Shown here in pieces: positions 50,285-58,519 of a stretch of DNA of 64,000 nt. The notes under the pieces are model-generated. The model had not been told where the DNA came from. It ran no database searches and saw only the letters and a program-made list of their open reading frames with translations. The stretch's first letter is position 1; each line of letters opens with the position of its first letter. A program made the translations under genes and the position numbers. This DNA is from Arthrobacter ulcerisalmonis (GTDB lineage: Bacteria > Actinomycetota > Actinomycetes > Actinomycetales > Micrococcaceae): the NCBI RefSeq assembly GCF_900609065.1, contig NZ_UXAU01000025.1, forward strand, positions 62,001-126,000, written 5' to 3'.

Positions 50285-51551
50285 CGAGCTTCCTTATTGG
50301 GGCATCGCCATCATTGGCACGCCAATCGTCAGGCAACATGTGATCCAGGACGTCATCAACAGTCACCGCCCCCACAAGCCGGCCAGCGTCGTTGACCACA
50401 GGGAGGGAGTTGAGGTTATAGGTGGCCAGGGTGCGGGCCACTTCGCTGATGTGCGCTTGGTCTGAGAGGGGTTCGAGATTCTTGTCCACCAGGTTGCCCA
50501 GCGGCTCATAGGGCGGGAAGCGGAGAAGCTGCTGGATGTGGACCACGCCGAGGAACCGGCCGGTAGGAGTCTCCAGCGGAGGACGGGCAATGAAGATGGA
50601 CGACGCCAGGGCAGGGGAGAGCTCCTCGCGTCGGACGTGGGCCAGGGCTTCGGCAACCGTGGCCTCCGGCGGCAGGATCACGGGGACCGGCGTCATCAAG
50701 CCGCCCGCAGTGTCCTCGTCGTATTCAAGCAAGCGACGGACGTCCTCGGCGCCCTCTGGCTCCATCAGTTGCAGGAGCTGTTCGGCTTGTGCCGAGGGCA
50801 GTTCGCCGAGGAGGTCCGCGGCGTCGTCCGGGTCCATTTCCTCAAGCACGTCCGCGGCCCGTTGCACGTCCAGGGCGGAGAGGATCTCGACTTGGTCATC
50901 TTCCGGCAGTTCCTGCAGGACGTCAGCGAGGCGTTCGTCCTGCAATTCACTGGCTACTTCAAAGCGTCGCTTGTCGCTCATTTCCTGCAGGGCTTCTGCG
51001 AAGTCAGCCGGTTTGAGATCCTCATGGTTGGCAACGAACTGGGTGGCAGCCTGTGGCTCAGTACGGGCACCCTGCAGGGCGTCTGCCCAGTCGATGATCA
51101 AGGTTTCATTGCGGCGTAGCCGGCTCAACGGCGATAGCGAGTGGCCGCGGCGGACGAAGAGTTTGCTCACGAACCAGTCGCGGGAGCGGTATTGGTCCAT
51201 GGCGATGTCTTCGATGGTGGCGTCGCCGCTGCCGTCTTGCAGGGTGACGCGGCGATCAAACATTTCGGCGGCGACCAGTGTCTCGGCGCCGCGCTGCTCG
51301 AAGCGGCGCAGGTTTACCAATCCCGTGCAGATTACCTGGGTCTGGTCGATCGAGGTGATTCGAGTCATGGGCACGAACACGCGCTTCTTGCCAGGAACTT
51401 CCACCACGATACCTACGACGTGCGGAGCCCCGCCAGAGCCGCGGGCAAGCACCACAACGTCACGTAATCGGCCCAGCCGGTCGCCCAGCGGGTCAAAGAC
51501 GTCCAGTCCCAGCAGGCGCGCGACGAAGACGCGGGTAGTTGTTGTACTCAC
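50268..51551 (-). CDS. Cytoplasmic MgtE N-domain/CBS-domain protein
   Basis: The 427-residue soluble protein has a PRC-barrel-like N-terminal part (LLGLDVFDPLGDRLGRLRDVVV), a MgtE_N helical superhelix (EALQEMSDKRRFEVASELQDERLADVLQELPEDDQVEILSAL, about 180-260) and a tandem CBS pair (about 285-415, ending DVLDHMLPD). It has no membrane channel domain, unlike MgtE itself, and corresponds to Rv1232c-like proteins. It may sense Mg2+ or nucleotides. It starts a probable operon with the DUF1003 and mrp genes. Confidence 0.85.
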   Translation of the reverse strand: MSTTTTRVFVARLLGLDVFDPLGDRLGRLRDVVVLARGSGGAPHVVGIVVEVPGKKRVFVPMTRITSIDQTQVICTGLVNLRRFEQRGAETLVAAEMFDRRVTLQDGSGDATIEDIAMDQYRSRDWFVSKLFVRRGHSLSPLSRLRRNETLIIDWADALQGARTEPQAATQFVANHEDLKPADFAEALQEMSDKRRFEVASELQDERLADVLQELPEDDQVEILSALDVQRAADVLEEMDPDDAADLLGELPSAQAEQLLQLMEPEGAEDVRRLLEYDEDTAGGLMTPVPVILPPEATVAEALAHVRREELSPALASSIFIARPPLETPTGRFLGVVHIQQLLRFPPYEPLGNLVDKNLEPLSDQAHISEVARTLATYNLNSLPVVNDAGRLVGAVTVDDVLDHMLPDDWRANDGDAPIRKLGGRVG

Positions 51552-51629
51552 CCGTACAGGCTACCGAGTCTGCTCTCTTTTAGCTGAATTTACAGGCAGC
51601 ACACATGCTGATGGGCAAGAATAGGGAGT

Positions 51630-52730
51630 ATGGCAAACATTTTTGGTGCTCCTAAAGCGGGTGGGCCCAGCGGGTTGGACCAGACCCGGTCCGTCCCCAC
51701 CGGCGATACCATCGGTTCCTACACCTCCTACCTCGATGCACAAAAGGCTGTGGACTACCTGGCCGACCAGCAGTTCCCGGTCCAGATGGTCTCGATTGTG
51801 GGCAACGAGTTGAAAATGGTGGAGCGGGTGACCGGCCGCCTGAGCTACCCGCGCGTGGCGTTGTCCGGGGCGCTGAGCGGCATGTGGTTCGGCCTGTTTG
51901 TGGGCGTCATGCTCTCCTTCTTTTCGCCCACCGGCGGGTACTTTTCCATCCTGACCTCGGTGTTGATGGGTGCCGCCTTCTTCATGCTCTTCGGCATTGT
52001 TACGTACGCCGCCCAGCGCGGCAAGCGGGACTTCACCTCCACCAGCCAGGTGGTGGCCACCAGCTACGACGTCATTGTGGCCACCGAGGTATCCCACGAT
52101 GCTCGGCGCCTGCTTCAGCAGCTGCCCATGACTCCCTCCGATGCGGCAGCCCAGCATGGCGCCTACCCTCAGTACCAGAACCAGCCTTACCAGCAGCCGG
52201 GCCAGCAGAACCCGCCGTACCAGCAGCCGGGCCAGCAGAACCCGCCGTACCAGCAGCCAGGGCAAGGCCCGGCGCGGCCGTCCGGTTGGGCAGATCCCTA
52301 CGGCCAGCAGCCGCCCACGCAGCAGCAGCCGCAGGACCAGGCCCAACAGCCGGGCTATGGCCAGCAGCAAGGGCAGTGGCAGCCGCCGCAGGGACAACAG
52401 CCAGGTCAGCAGTATGGCCAGCAGCCGGGTCAACAGCCGCAAGGTGGTGCGCCCGACGGCGGAGCGCAGCAGCAGGCCCCCGCACCGGTGCGGGCCACGA
52501 CCTACCCCGACCTTCCGGACGGCAGGCCACAGTACGGTGTCCGGGTTCAGGCTTCGGACCCCGGCGCCGATCAGTCGGCGCAGCAGCAGGCACCTACGCG
52601 GCAGCAGGGTGCAAACCATGCGGATGCCAGCCAGCCCGGCTCGACTCAGCCCGGCACAGACCAGCAGGGCTCTAGCCAGCCGAACGCTGACCAGACTGAT
52701 GCAGACCGTGAAAAAGAGCATCGGCAGTAA
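51630..52730 (+). CDS. Membrane protein with general-stress-protein-like domain and Gln/Pro-rich tail
   Basis: The 366-residue protein has an N-terminal domain (about residues 28-155) with GSYTSYLDAQKAVDYLADQQFPVQMVSIVGNELKMVERVTGRLSYPRVALSGALSGMWFG, found in actinobacterial proteins labelled 'general stress protein'. It carries two membrane helices (about 74-95 and 103-123). From residue ~170 on it is Gln/Pro/Gly-rich with tandem YQQPGQQNPP repeats and no fixed fold expected. Function unknown. AGGGAG lies two bases before the ATG, so the start signal is ambiguous. Confidence 0.75.
   Translation: MANIFGAPKAGGPSGLDQTRSVPTGDTIGSYTSYLDAQKAVDYLADQQFPVQMVSIVGNELKMVERVTGRLSYPRVALSGALSGMWFGLFVGVMLSFFSPTGGYFSILTSVLMGAAFFMLFGIVTYAAQRGKRDFTSTSQVVATSYDVIVATEVSHDARRLLQQLPMTPSDAAAQHGAYPQYQNQPYQQPGQQNPPYQQPGQQNPPYQQPGQGPARPSGWADPYGQQPPTQQQPQDQAQQPGYGQQQGQWQPPQGQQPGQQYGQQPGQQPQGGAPDGGAQQQAPAPVRATTYPDLPDGRPQYGVRVQASDPGADQSAQQQAPTRQQGANHADASQPGSTQPGTDQQGSSQPNADQTDADREKEHRQ
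52188..52247 (+). repeat. 30-bp perfect tandem repeat within the Gln/Pro-rich tail
   Basis: Two identical 30-base units (52188-52217, 52218-52247), followed by a partial third, encode YQQPGQQNPP. The unit length is a multiple of three, so copy-number change would keep the frame. Confidence 0.85.
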
Positions 52731-52750
52731 CAGGATTCAGTAACTACGGG

Positions 52751-52801
52751 CAACAAAAAGCGGGGCGGTCGGATGAGTCCGATCGCCCCGCTTTTTTGTT
52801 G
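52751..52801. terminator. Bidirectional terminator
   Basis: CAACAAAAAGCGGGGCG..TCGGA pairs with its complement over TGAG, giving a stem of about 22 bases with A- and T-runs at the two ends. It lies between the Gln/Pro-rich protein gene and the converging pepP. Confidence 0.9.
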
Positions 52802-52879
52802 CCTGCGGGCGTTGGTGGCCGTCGGCTGGTGGTGACTGCCACTGGTTGGTGCCGGCACCTAGGGTAACGCCGGTGTGTC

Positions 52880-54460
52880 CTACTTGCCGGCGTCGGCCGC
52901 CTGGAAAATGCCTGCCATCCAGTCTTCGATCTCCGTTGCCTCACGGGGGAGGCCCGCGCTGAGGTTGACCGGGCCGTTGGCGGTCATCAGGATGTCGTCT
53001 TCGATCCGGACGCCGATGCCGCGGTACTCCTCGGGGATAGCGAGGTCTTCGCTCTTGAAGTAGAGGCCAGGCTCAATGGTGAAGACCATGCCCTCTTCCA
53101 GGATGCCGTCCAGGTACAGTTCGCGCTTGGCCTGGGCGCAGTCGTGCACGTCCAGTCCCAGGTGGTGGCTGGTGCCGTGCGGCATCCAGCGCCGGTGCTG
53201 CTGGCCTTCGGGGCTGATGGCTTCCTCTACGCTGACGGGGAGCAGCCCCCAGCTGTCGAGCCGCTCCGCCAGCACGGTGGTGGCTGCGGTGTGGATGTCC
53301 CGGAACTTTGTGCCTGGCTGGGCCGCAGCGAAACCGGCATCCGCAGAGTCCAGCACCGCCTGGTAGATCTTGCGCTGAACCTCGTTGAAGGTGCCGTTGA
53401 CCGGCAGCGTCCGGGTGACGTCGGCGGTGTAGAGCGAGTCAGCCTCCACACCGGCGTCAAGGAGCAGGAGTTCCCCGGCTGAGACGGTGCCCGTATTGCG
53501 GGTCCAGTGCAGCACGGTGGCGTTGTTGCCGGCCGCTGCGATGGTGTCGTAGCCGAGCTCGTTGCCGGCTTCGCGGGCGCGAGCAAAGAAGGCGCCTTCG
53601 ATGACGCGCTCGCCGCGGACGTGCGTCAGTGCGCGGGGGAGGGACTTGACGACTTCCTCGAATCCTTCCACCGTGGCAGCCACGGCGATTTCCATCTGCT
53701 CGATCTCCCAGCTGTCCTTGATGAGGCGCAGTTCGGAGAGCGCTTCGCTGAGCTTCTCGTCGAGGGCGTCGAGGACGGCGAGGTCCAGGGTGTCCGGGTC
53801 CTTGGCCGTGTTGTACCTGACGGTGTCCACCAGGGCGTCGATGTTCTCGTCCACCTTGCGGACCAGCCGGACCGACGTGCCTCCGATTTCCGTGGCGCCA
53901 ACGTTCTTGGTGATCGCCGTTTCCAGGCCGTCAATGTGCGCGGTGGGGAGGCCCAGCTTTGCCTCAAACTCAGCAAGGGTGGGGCGGGCGCCAATCCAGA
54001 ATTCACCAGAGCGGGAGTCCGCGTAGAACTGTTCGGTGTCCCGGCCAGCCAAAGGGCGGAAGTACAGCGTGGCACTGTGGTGCGCGCCGCCGTCGCCCAT
54101 TCCTTCTGCGACCGGATCCAGGATCAGGACAGCATCTGGCTCGTGGTCCAGGCCCAGGCCCGTGAGGTGCGCGAAGGCGGAGTGCGGGCGGAAGCGGTAG
54201 TCACAGTCATTGGAACGGACCTTGAGCGGGCCCGCCGGGATGACGAGACGCTCGCCGGGGAACTTGGCAGAAATTGCTGCTCGCCGGGTTGCGGCGAAAT
54301 CAGCCACGGCATCGCGGGCCGGCAATTCCTGGTTTGAGGGCGCCCAATTACTGGCCATAAAGGCCTTGAAGGCGTCCGAACTGGGCCGTTGCGAGCGGTT
54401 GTTGACCCGCTCGTCCAACGGCTGGGAGGCAGAATTCTGGGTGTTATCGGCAACGTTCAC
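52880..54460 (-). CDS. pepP: Xaa-Pro aminopeptidase (M24B)
   Basis: The 526-residue aminopeptidase P has an N-terminal creatinase-like domain (FKAFMASNWAPSNQE through about residue 215) and a C-terminal pita-bread domain. Metal ligands are in LLLLDAGVEADSLYTADVTRTLPV (two Asp), MPHGTSHHLGLDVHD (His), FTIEPGLYF (Glu) and GIGVRIEDDIL (Glu). It removes N-terminal residues ahead of proline. The length fits actinobacterial PepP. Divergent from the PHP gene. Confidence 0.94.
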   Translation of the reverse strand: MNVADNTQNSASQPLDERVNNRSQRPSSDAFKAFMASNWAPSNQELPARDAVADFAATRRAAISAKFPGERLVIPAGPLKVRSNDCDYRFRPHSAFAHLTGLGLDHEPDAVLILDPVAEGMGDGGAHHSATLYFRPLAGRDTEQFYADSRSGEFWIGARPTLAEFEAKLGLPTAHIDGLETAITKNVGATEIGGTSVRLVRKVDENIDALVDTVRYNTAKDPDTLDLAVLDALDEKLSEALSELRLIKDSWEIEQMEIAVAATVEGFEEVVKSLPRALTHVRGERVIEGAFFARAREAGNELGYDTIAAAGNNATVLHWTRNTGTVSAGELLLLDAGVEADSLYTADVTRTLPVNGTFNEVQRKIYQAVLDSADAGFAAAQPGTKFRDIHTAATTVLAERLDSWGLLPVSVEEAISPEGQQHRRWMPHGTSHHLGLDVHDCAQAKRELYLDGILEEGMVFTIEPGLYFKSEDLAIPEEYRGIGVRIEDDILMTANGPVNLSAGLPREATEIEDWMAGIFQAADAGK

Positions 54461-54540
54461 GGGACTATCGTCTCACCAGCGTCCCGGGGACGCGAACGGG
54501 ACATCTGGCGGTGGTAGCGGCCCCGGCTGGCTGGTTCTAC

Positions 54541-54552
54541 TAGGGTGTGATG
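54541..54552 (+). promoter_or_regulatory. -10 box TAGGGT that sets the start of the PHP gene
   Basis: TAGGGT (54541-54546) is six bases from the GTG at 54553, whereas the in-frame GTG at 54547 and ATG at 54550 fall inside that gap. With no ribosome site present, the spacing favours a leaderless start at 54553, which also gives the normal N-terminus MRIDLHAHSNVSDG. Confidence 0.5.
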
Positions 54553-55401
54553 GTGAGGATCGACCTGCATGCCCACTCCAATGTCTCGGACGGCACCGAG
54601 AATCCCGCTGACGTGATGGCGTCTGCCGCTCAGGCCGGGCTGGACGTCGTGGCCCTGACGGACCACGATTCCACGGGGGGCTGGGCCGAAGCCTCGGCCG
54701 CCGTCGCCGTGACCGGGGTTGCCTTGGTTCCCGGGATGGAAGTTTCCTGCAAGACGTCAGAAGGTATCAGCGTCCACCTGTTGAGCTACCTGCACGATCC
54801 GCTGCACCCCGGATTGCTGGACGAGATCGGCAAGGCCCGCGCTGCCCGGTTGACCAGGGCCGAGCGGATGGTGAGCCTGCTTGCCGAGGACTACCCGCTG
54901 ACTTGGGACGATGTAATCCATCATGTGGCCCCGGGAGCTACCTTGGGCCGCCCGCATATTGCCGACGCCTTGGTGGCTGCCGGTGTGGTGTCGGATCGCT
55001 CCGAGGCCTTCGCCTCCATCCTGACCTCCCGCTCGCGCTACTTCATCCCGCACTATGCTCCGGACCCTGCCACCGCGGTGGCCCTGGTCCGCGCCGCCGG
55101 TGGTGTGCCCGTGTTTGCGCATCCGGTGGCTACCGCCCGCGGCAGGATTGTGGGGGAGCGGACCTACTCAGAGATGATTGATGCTGGCCTGGCGGGCGTG
55201 GAAATCGACCACCGGGACAACCCGGAAGTGGGCCGGAAATTCCTGCGTGAGCTGGCTGCCGGGCATGACCTGATCATCACCGGCTCCTCGGATTATCACG
55301 GCACTGGCAAGCCCAACCTGTTGGGCGAGAACGTGACGAGCCCCGAGGCCCTGGCCCGGATCGAAGCCCTAGGTACGGGGACCGCCGTCGTGCGCCCCTG
55401 A
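54553..55401 (+). CDS. PHP-domain metal-dependent phosphoesterase
   Basis: The 282-residue PHP-family protein has RIDLHAHSNVSDGT (motif I His-x-His), VALTDHDSTGGWAEA (motif II), GMEVSCKT (Glu, motif III), VFAHPVAT and ITGSSDYHGTGK (motif IV His). Stand-alone members related to Rv2xxx/YciV hydrolyse nucleotide 3',5'-bisphosphates or RNA 5' ends; the substrate here is not determined. GTG 54553 was chosen on the -10 spacing. Convergent with the methyltransferase gene across a long palindrome. Confidence 0.9.
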   Translation: MRIDLHAHSNVSDGTENPADVMASAAQAGLDVVALTDHDSTGGWAEASAAVAVTGVALVPGMEVSCKTSEGISVHLLSYLHDPLHPGLLDEIGKARAARLTRAERMVSLLAEDYPLTWDDVIHHVAPGATLGRPHIADALVAAGVVSDRSEAFASILTSRSRYFIPHYAPDPATAVALVRAAGGVPVFAHPVATARGRIVGERTYSEMIDAGLAGVEIDHRDNPEVGRKFLRELAAGHDLIITGSSDYHGTGKPNLLGENVTSPEALARIEALGTGTAVVRP

Positions 55402-55431
55402 TTCTCCCGGCCCACCCCAACTGACTCGCAC

Positions 55432-55465
55432 TTGTTGTCGTTTTGAGCGCTCAAAACGACAACAA
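55432..55465. repeat. 34-bp perfect palindrome
   Basis: TTGTTGTCGTTTTGAGC is followed directly by its exact reverse complement, with no loop. It lies between the convergent PHP and methyltransferase genes. It could act as a terminator for either strand, but the stem is AT-rich and lacks a T-run. Confidence 0.85.
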
Positions 55466-55472
55466 CTGCTAG

Positions 55473-56345
55473 CTAGTTGGGAGGGAAGGACGTGAAGGTG
55501 GCGTGCGCACCCAACCGCTTGGTCATGATGTCGATCGCCGGCTGGTTCTGGTCAACGCACACGAACTTCCGGCCCAACTTCGCCGCCACTGCGCCGAGCG
55601 TTCCGGAGCCGGCAAAGAAGTCCAGGCACCAGTCGTCCGGCCGGCTTGAGGCGGCCACCACCCGGCGAATCAAGCCCTCCGGTTTCTGCGTGGGATAGCC
55701 GGTCTTTTCCTTGCCCGTGGGCGAGACGATGGTGTGCCACCAGACGTCCGTGGGCAGCTTGCCCAGTTCGCGCTTGGCGGGCGTGACCAGGCCCGGCGCC
55801 ATGTACGGCTCACGGTCCACCTCGGCGCTGTCGAAATGGTACTTGGCCGGGTTCTTGACGTAGACAAGGATGTTGTCGTGCTTGGTGGGCCAGCGGGTTT
55901 TGGCCCGGGCGCCATAGTCGTACGCCCAGATGATCTCGTTCAGGAAGCACTCCCGCCCGAAGATCGAATCCAGCATTACTTTGGCGTAGTGCACCTCGCG
56001 GTAGTCCAGGTGCAGGTAGAGGGTGCCGTCCTCGGCAAGCAGGCGCCACGCCTCCAGCAAACGGGGTTCCAGGAACGCCCAGTAGTCGCTGAATGCATCG
56101 TCGTAGCTATGCAGGGCACCCTTGATGGTGTCGTAGGACCGACCCTTGAAACCGACCCGGTCACCGGTGCCCTCCGCCGACACCACCATTTTCGTTTCCT
56201 GGCGCCGCTGTGAACGGCCGGTGTTGAACGGCGGATCGACGTAGATCAGCGTAAAGGCGCCGTCCGGCAGTGTTGGCAGGTACGCGGCATTCTCCGCGTG
56301 CACCACTAAATTGCCGCCGTCCGGCGCCCAAGCTGTTTCCGTCAT
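55473..56345 (-). CDS. Beta-class DNA methyltransferase (orphan)
   Basis: The 290-residue amino-methyltransferase has DPPFNTG (catalytic motif IV, about residues 37-43) near the N-terminus and FFAGSGTLGAVAAKLGRKFVCVD (SAM motif I) near the C-terminus, the beta-class order. FLNEIIWAYDYGARAKTRWPTKHDNILVYVK (about 134-164) is typical of the family. It should methylate adenine N6 or cytosine N4 at an unknown target. No restriction gene is nearby, so it is likely a solitary regulatory or protective enzyme. It follows the helicase gene by eight bases. Confidence 0.9.
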   Translation of the reverse strand: MTETAWAPDGGNLVVHAENAAYLPTLPDGAFTLIYVDPPFNTGRSQRRQETKMVVSAEGTGDRVGFKGRSYDTIKGALHSYDDAFSDYWAFLEPRLLEAWRLLAEDGTLYLHLDYREVHYAKVMLDSIFGRECFLNEIIWAYDYGARAKTRWPTKHDNILVYVKNPAKYHFDSAEVDREPYMAPGLVTPAKRELGKLPTDVWWHTIVSPTGKEKTGYPTQKPEGLIRRVVAASSRPDDWCLDFFAGSGTLGAVAAKLGRKFVCVDQNQPAIDIMTKRLGAHATFTSFPPN

Positions 56346-56353
56346 TGAGGAGG

Positions 56354-58231
56354 TTAGGCCTCGGCGCCGGGCGCGTTGGAATCCGCGCCGCCCGCTACCA
56401 CTTCGCCGTTGCGGCGGCGGGTACGGGTGCGGCTTCGGCGGGCGCGCGCAGGCTGGTCGGCGTTGGAATCCGCCCCGCCGTCCGCTGGTGCAGCAGGATC
56501 GGACGTACGACGGCGGTCCTCGCCGGAGCGGGGTGCTGCGTCGCTGGTGCGGCTGCGGGTGGTGCTGCCGGCCCGGGCGGGACGGCCGCGGCCGGTCCGC
56601 TCGCGGCCGTCGCCGCTGGTTTGGCTCGCCTCGTTGGCGGGAGCCGTCTCGGTTGCGCTGGTGGTGTCGCCGGTGCGGGCCGAATCGTTCGAGCGGCTGG
56701 AGTCATTTGAACGGCTGGAGCCGGCTGAGCGGCTGGAACCCCCGGTGCGTCCGGATCCGCCGGAGCGGCCAGAGCCACCGGTGCGACCCGAGGCGCCGGC
56801 CTCACGTCCGCCGTCGCGGCCTGCTTCCCGACCACCGCGGGCGTTCTTCTTACCCGTTTCGCCAAGGTCTTCGAGGACCTCTGCGTTGACGCCGGCCAAA
56901 GTGCGCTTGTCGCGGGGGAGGCGGCCCTTCGTGCCCTCGGGGATGTCGAGGTCCGAGTAGAGGTGGGGTGAAGACGAGTAGGTTTCGATCGGCTCGGGGA
57001 CGCTCAGGCCCAGTGCCTTGTTGATCAGGCCCCAGCGAGGCATGTCATCCCAGTCCACGAACGTGACGGCGGTGCCCTTGTTGCCGGCGCGGCCGGTACG
57101 GCCAACACGGTGCAGGTAGATCTTTTCGTCCTCGACGCACTGGTAGTTGATCACGTGCGTCACATCGTCGACGTCGATGCCACGGGCTGCAACGTCGGTG
57201 GCCACCAGGACGTCCACCTTGTTGTTCCGGAACGCGCGCAGGGCCTGCTCGCGTGCGCCCTGGCCCAAGTCGCCGTGGATGGCGGCGGCCGCGAAGCCGC
57301 GGTCTACGAGTTCCTCGGACACCTTGGCGGCGGTCCGCTTGGTCTTGGTGAAGATGATGGTCCGGCCGCGGCCGCGGGCCTGCAGGATGCGGCCCACCAC
57401 CTCGATCTTGTCCATGGCGTGGGCACGGTAGATCAGCTGGCGGATGTCGCGCTTGGTGAGGCCTTCATCGTCCGGGTCAGCCGCACGGATGTGGGTGGGC
57501 TGTGTCATGTAGCGGCGGGCCATCGCGATGACCGGGCCAGGCATGGTGGCCGAGAAAAGCAGGGTTTGGCGAACGGCGGGGGTCCCGGCGATAAGGGTTT
57601 CCACGTCCGGCAGGAAGCCCAGGTCCAGCATTTCGTCGGCTTCGTCAAGGATGACGATGCGGACGTTCTTCAGGCTCAGGTGCTTTTGCTTGTACAGGTC
57701 GATCAAGCGGCCGGGAGTACCCACCACGATCTCTACGCCGTTTTTGAGGGCTTCAACCTGCGGCTCGTAGGCGCGGCCACCATAAATGGTGGCGATGCGG
57801 GCGTTGCGCTTGCGTGAGGCGGTTTCGAGGTCGCCGGCAACCTGAACGGCGAGCTCACGGGTGGGAACGATCACCAGTGCCTGCGGGGCGCCCGGGACGG
57901 GGAGCTTGTCGAAGCCGGCGTCGTCCCGGCCCACCACGCGCTGCAGCGCGGGGATGCCGAAGCCGAGGGTCTTGCCGGTGCCGGTCTTGGCCTGGCCAAT
58001 GATGTCGTGCCCGGCCAAGGCAACGGGCAGCGTCATGGCTTGGATGGGGAACGGGTGGGTGATCCCGGCATCGGCCAGCGATTCGACGATGTCGGCGCGG
58101 ACGTTGAGGTCCGCAAAGGACTTCTCGGCGATCTCGTGCGGCTTTTCGTCCGAGATGATGGTCTCTTCCGGGTCGATGGTCTCGGTACCGGACTCATCGG
58201 TCAGAAGCTGGTGCGTGTGCAATTCACTCAC
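56354..58231 (-). CDS. DEAD-box RNA helicase (RhlE-like) with disordered Arg/Ser/Gly tail
   Basis: The 625-residue helicase has the core at about residues 35-400: Q-motif region GITHPFPIQAMTLPVALAG, AKTGTGKT (I), PTRELAVQ (Ia), ILDEADEMLDLGF (II), SATMP (III), ATDVAARGIDV (V) and HRVGRTGRAG (VI). From about residue 435 the tail is low-complexity with SGRTGGSGRSGG-like and SRSND repeats, ending Arg-rich. Such tails bind RNA without specificity. It resembles Rv3211/RhlE. GTG 58231 has AAGGA upstream. Confidence 0.93.
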   Translation of the reverse strand: MSELHTHQLLTDESGTETIDPEETIISDEKPHEIAEKSFADLNVRADIVESLADAGITHPFPIQAMTLPVALAGHDIIGQAKTGTGKTLGFGIPALQRVVGRDDAGFDKLPVPGAPQALVIVPTRELAVQVAGDLETASRKRNARIATIYGGRAYEPQVEALKNGVEIVVGTPGRLIDLYKQKHLSLKNVRIVILDEADEMLDLGFLPDVETLIAGTPAVRQTLLFSATMPGPVIAMARRYMTQPTHIRAADPDDEGLTKRDIRQLIYRAHAMDKIEVVGRILQARGRGRTIIFTKTKRTAAKVSEELVDRGFAAAAIHGDLGQGAREQALRAFRNNKVDVLVATDVAARGIDVDDVTHVINYQCVEDEKIYLHRVGRTGRAGNKGTAVTFVDWDDMPRWGLINKALGLSVPEPIETYSSSPHLYSDLDIPEGTKGRLPRDKRTLAGVNAEVLEDLGETGKKNARGGREAGRDGGREAGASGRTGGSGRSGGSGRTGGSSRSAGSSRSNDSSRSNDSARTGDTTSATETAPANEASQTSGDGRERTGRGRPARAGSTTRSRTSDAAPRSGEDRRRTSDPAAPADGGADSNADQPARARRSRTRTRRRNGEVVAGGADSNAPGAEA

Positions 58232-58519
58232 GGGGAGTTTCCTTATTCATTTGGGCGAGGGCGCGGCCTGCTCAACGGGGGCGGCCAGGGCCGTTCCGGA
58301 GCACGCTCGGTGCGCGCAAGCAATTCCAGTGGAAGCCGATCGCGGGCTATCTATTGCTGGCACTGGTGACCAGCGGGTGTATCTCAAGATCGCGTAGGGG
58401 CGGGCTTGTTGGTTTCAAATCAAGGAAATCAACGACCGGGCATCCATATCTACCCCTTCAGTCTAGCCGTACCGCCCCGCAATCCCTGCTCAAGGGGCAT
58501 CGCGGGGCGCGGGCCGGTT
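58232..58519 (-). promoter_or_regulatory. Intergenic region upstream of the helicase gene
   Basis: This 288-base gap holds no convincing gene. CGCCCCGC (58473-58480) and GCGGGGCG (58502-58509) can pair, with CCC/GGG inside, just after the RNB gene stop; this may terminate that gene. The rest is presumably the helicase promoter and a long leader, as is common for RNA helicases that control their own message. Confidence 0.35.
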
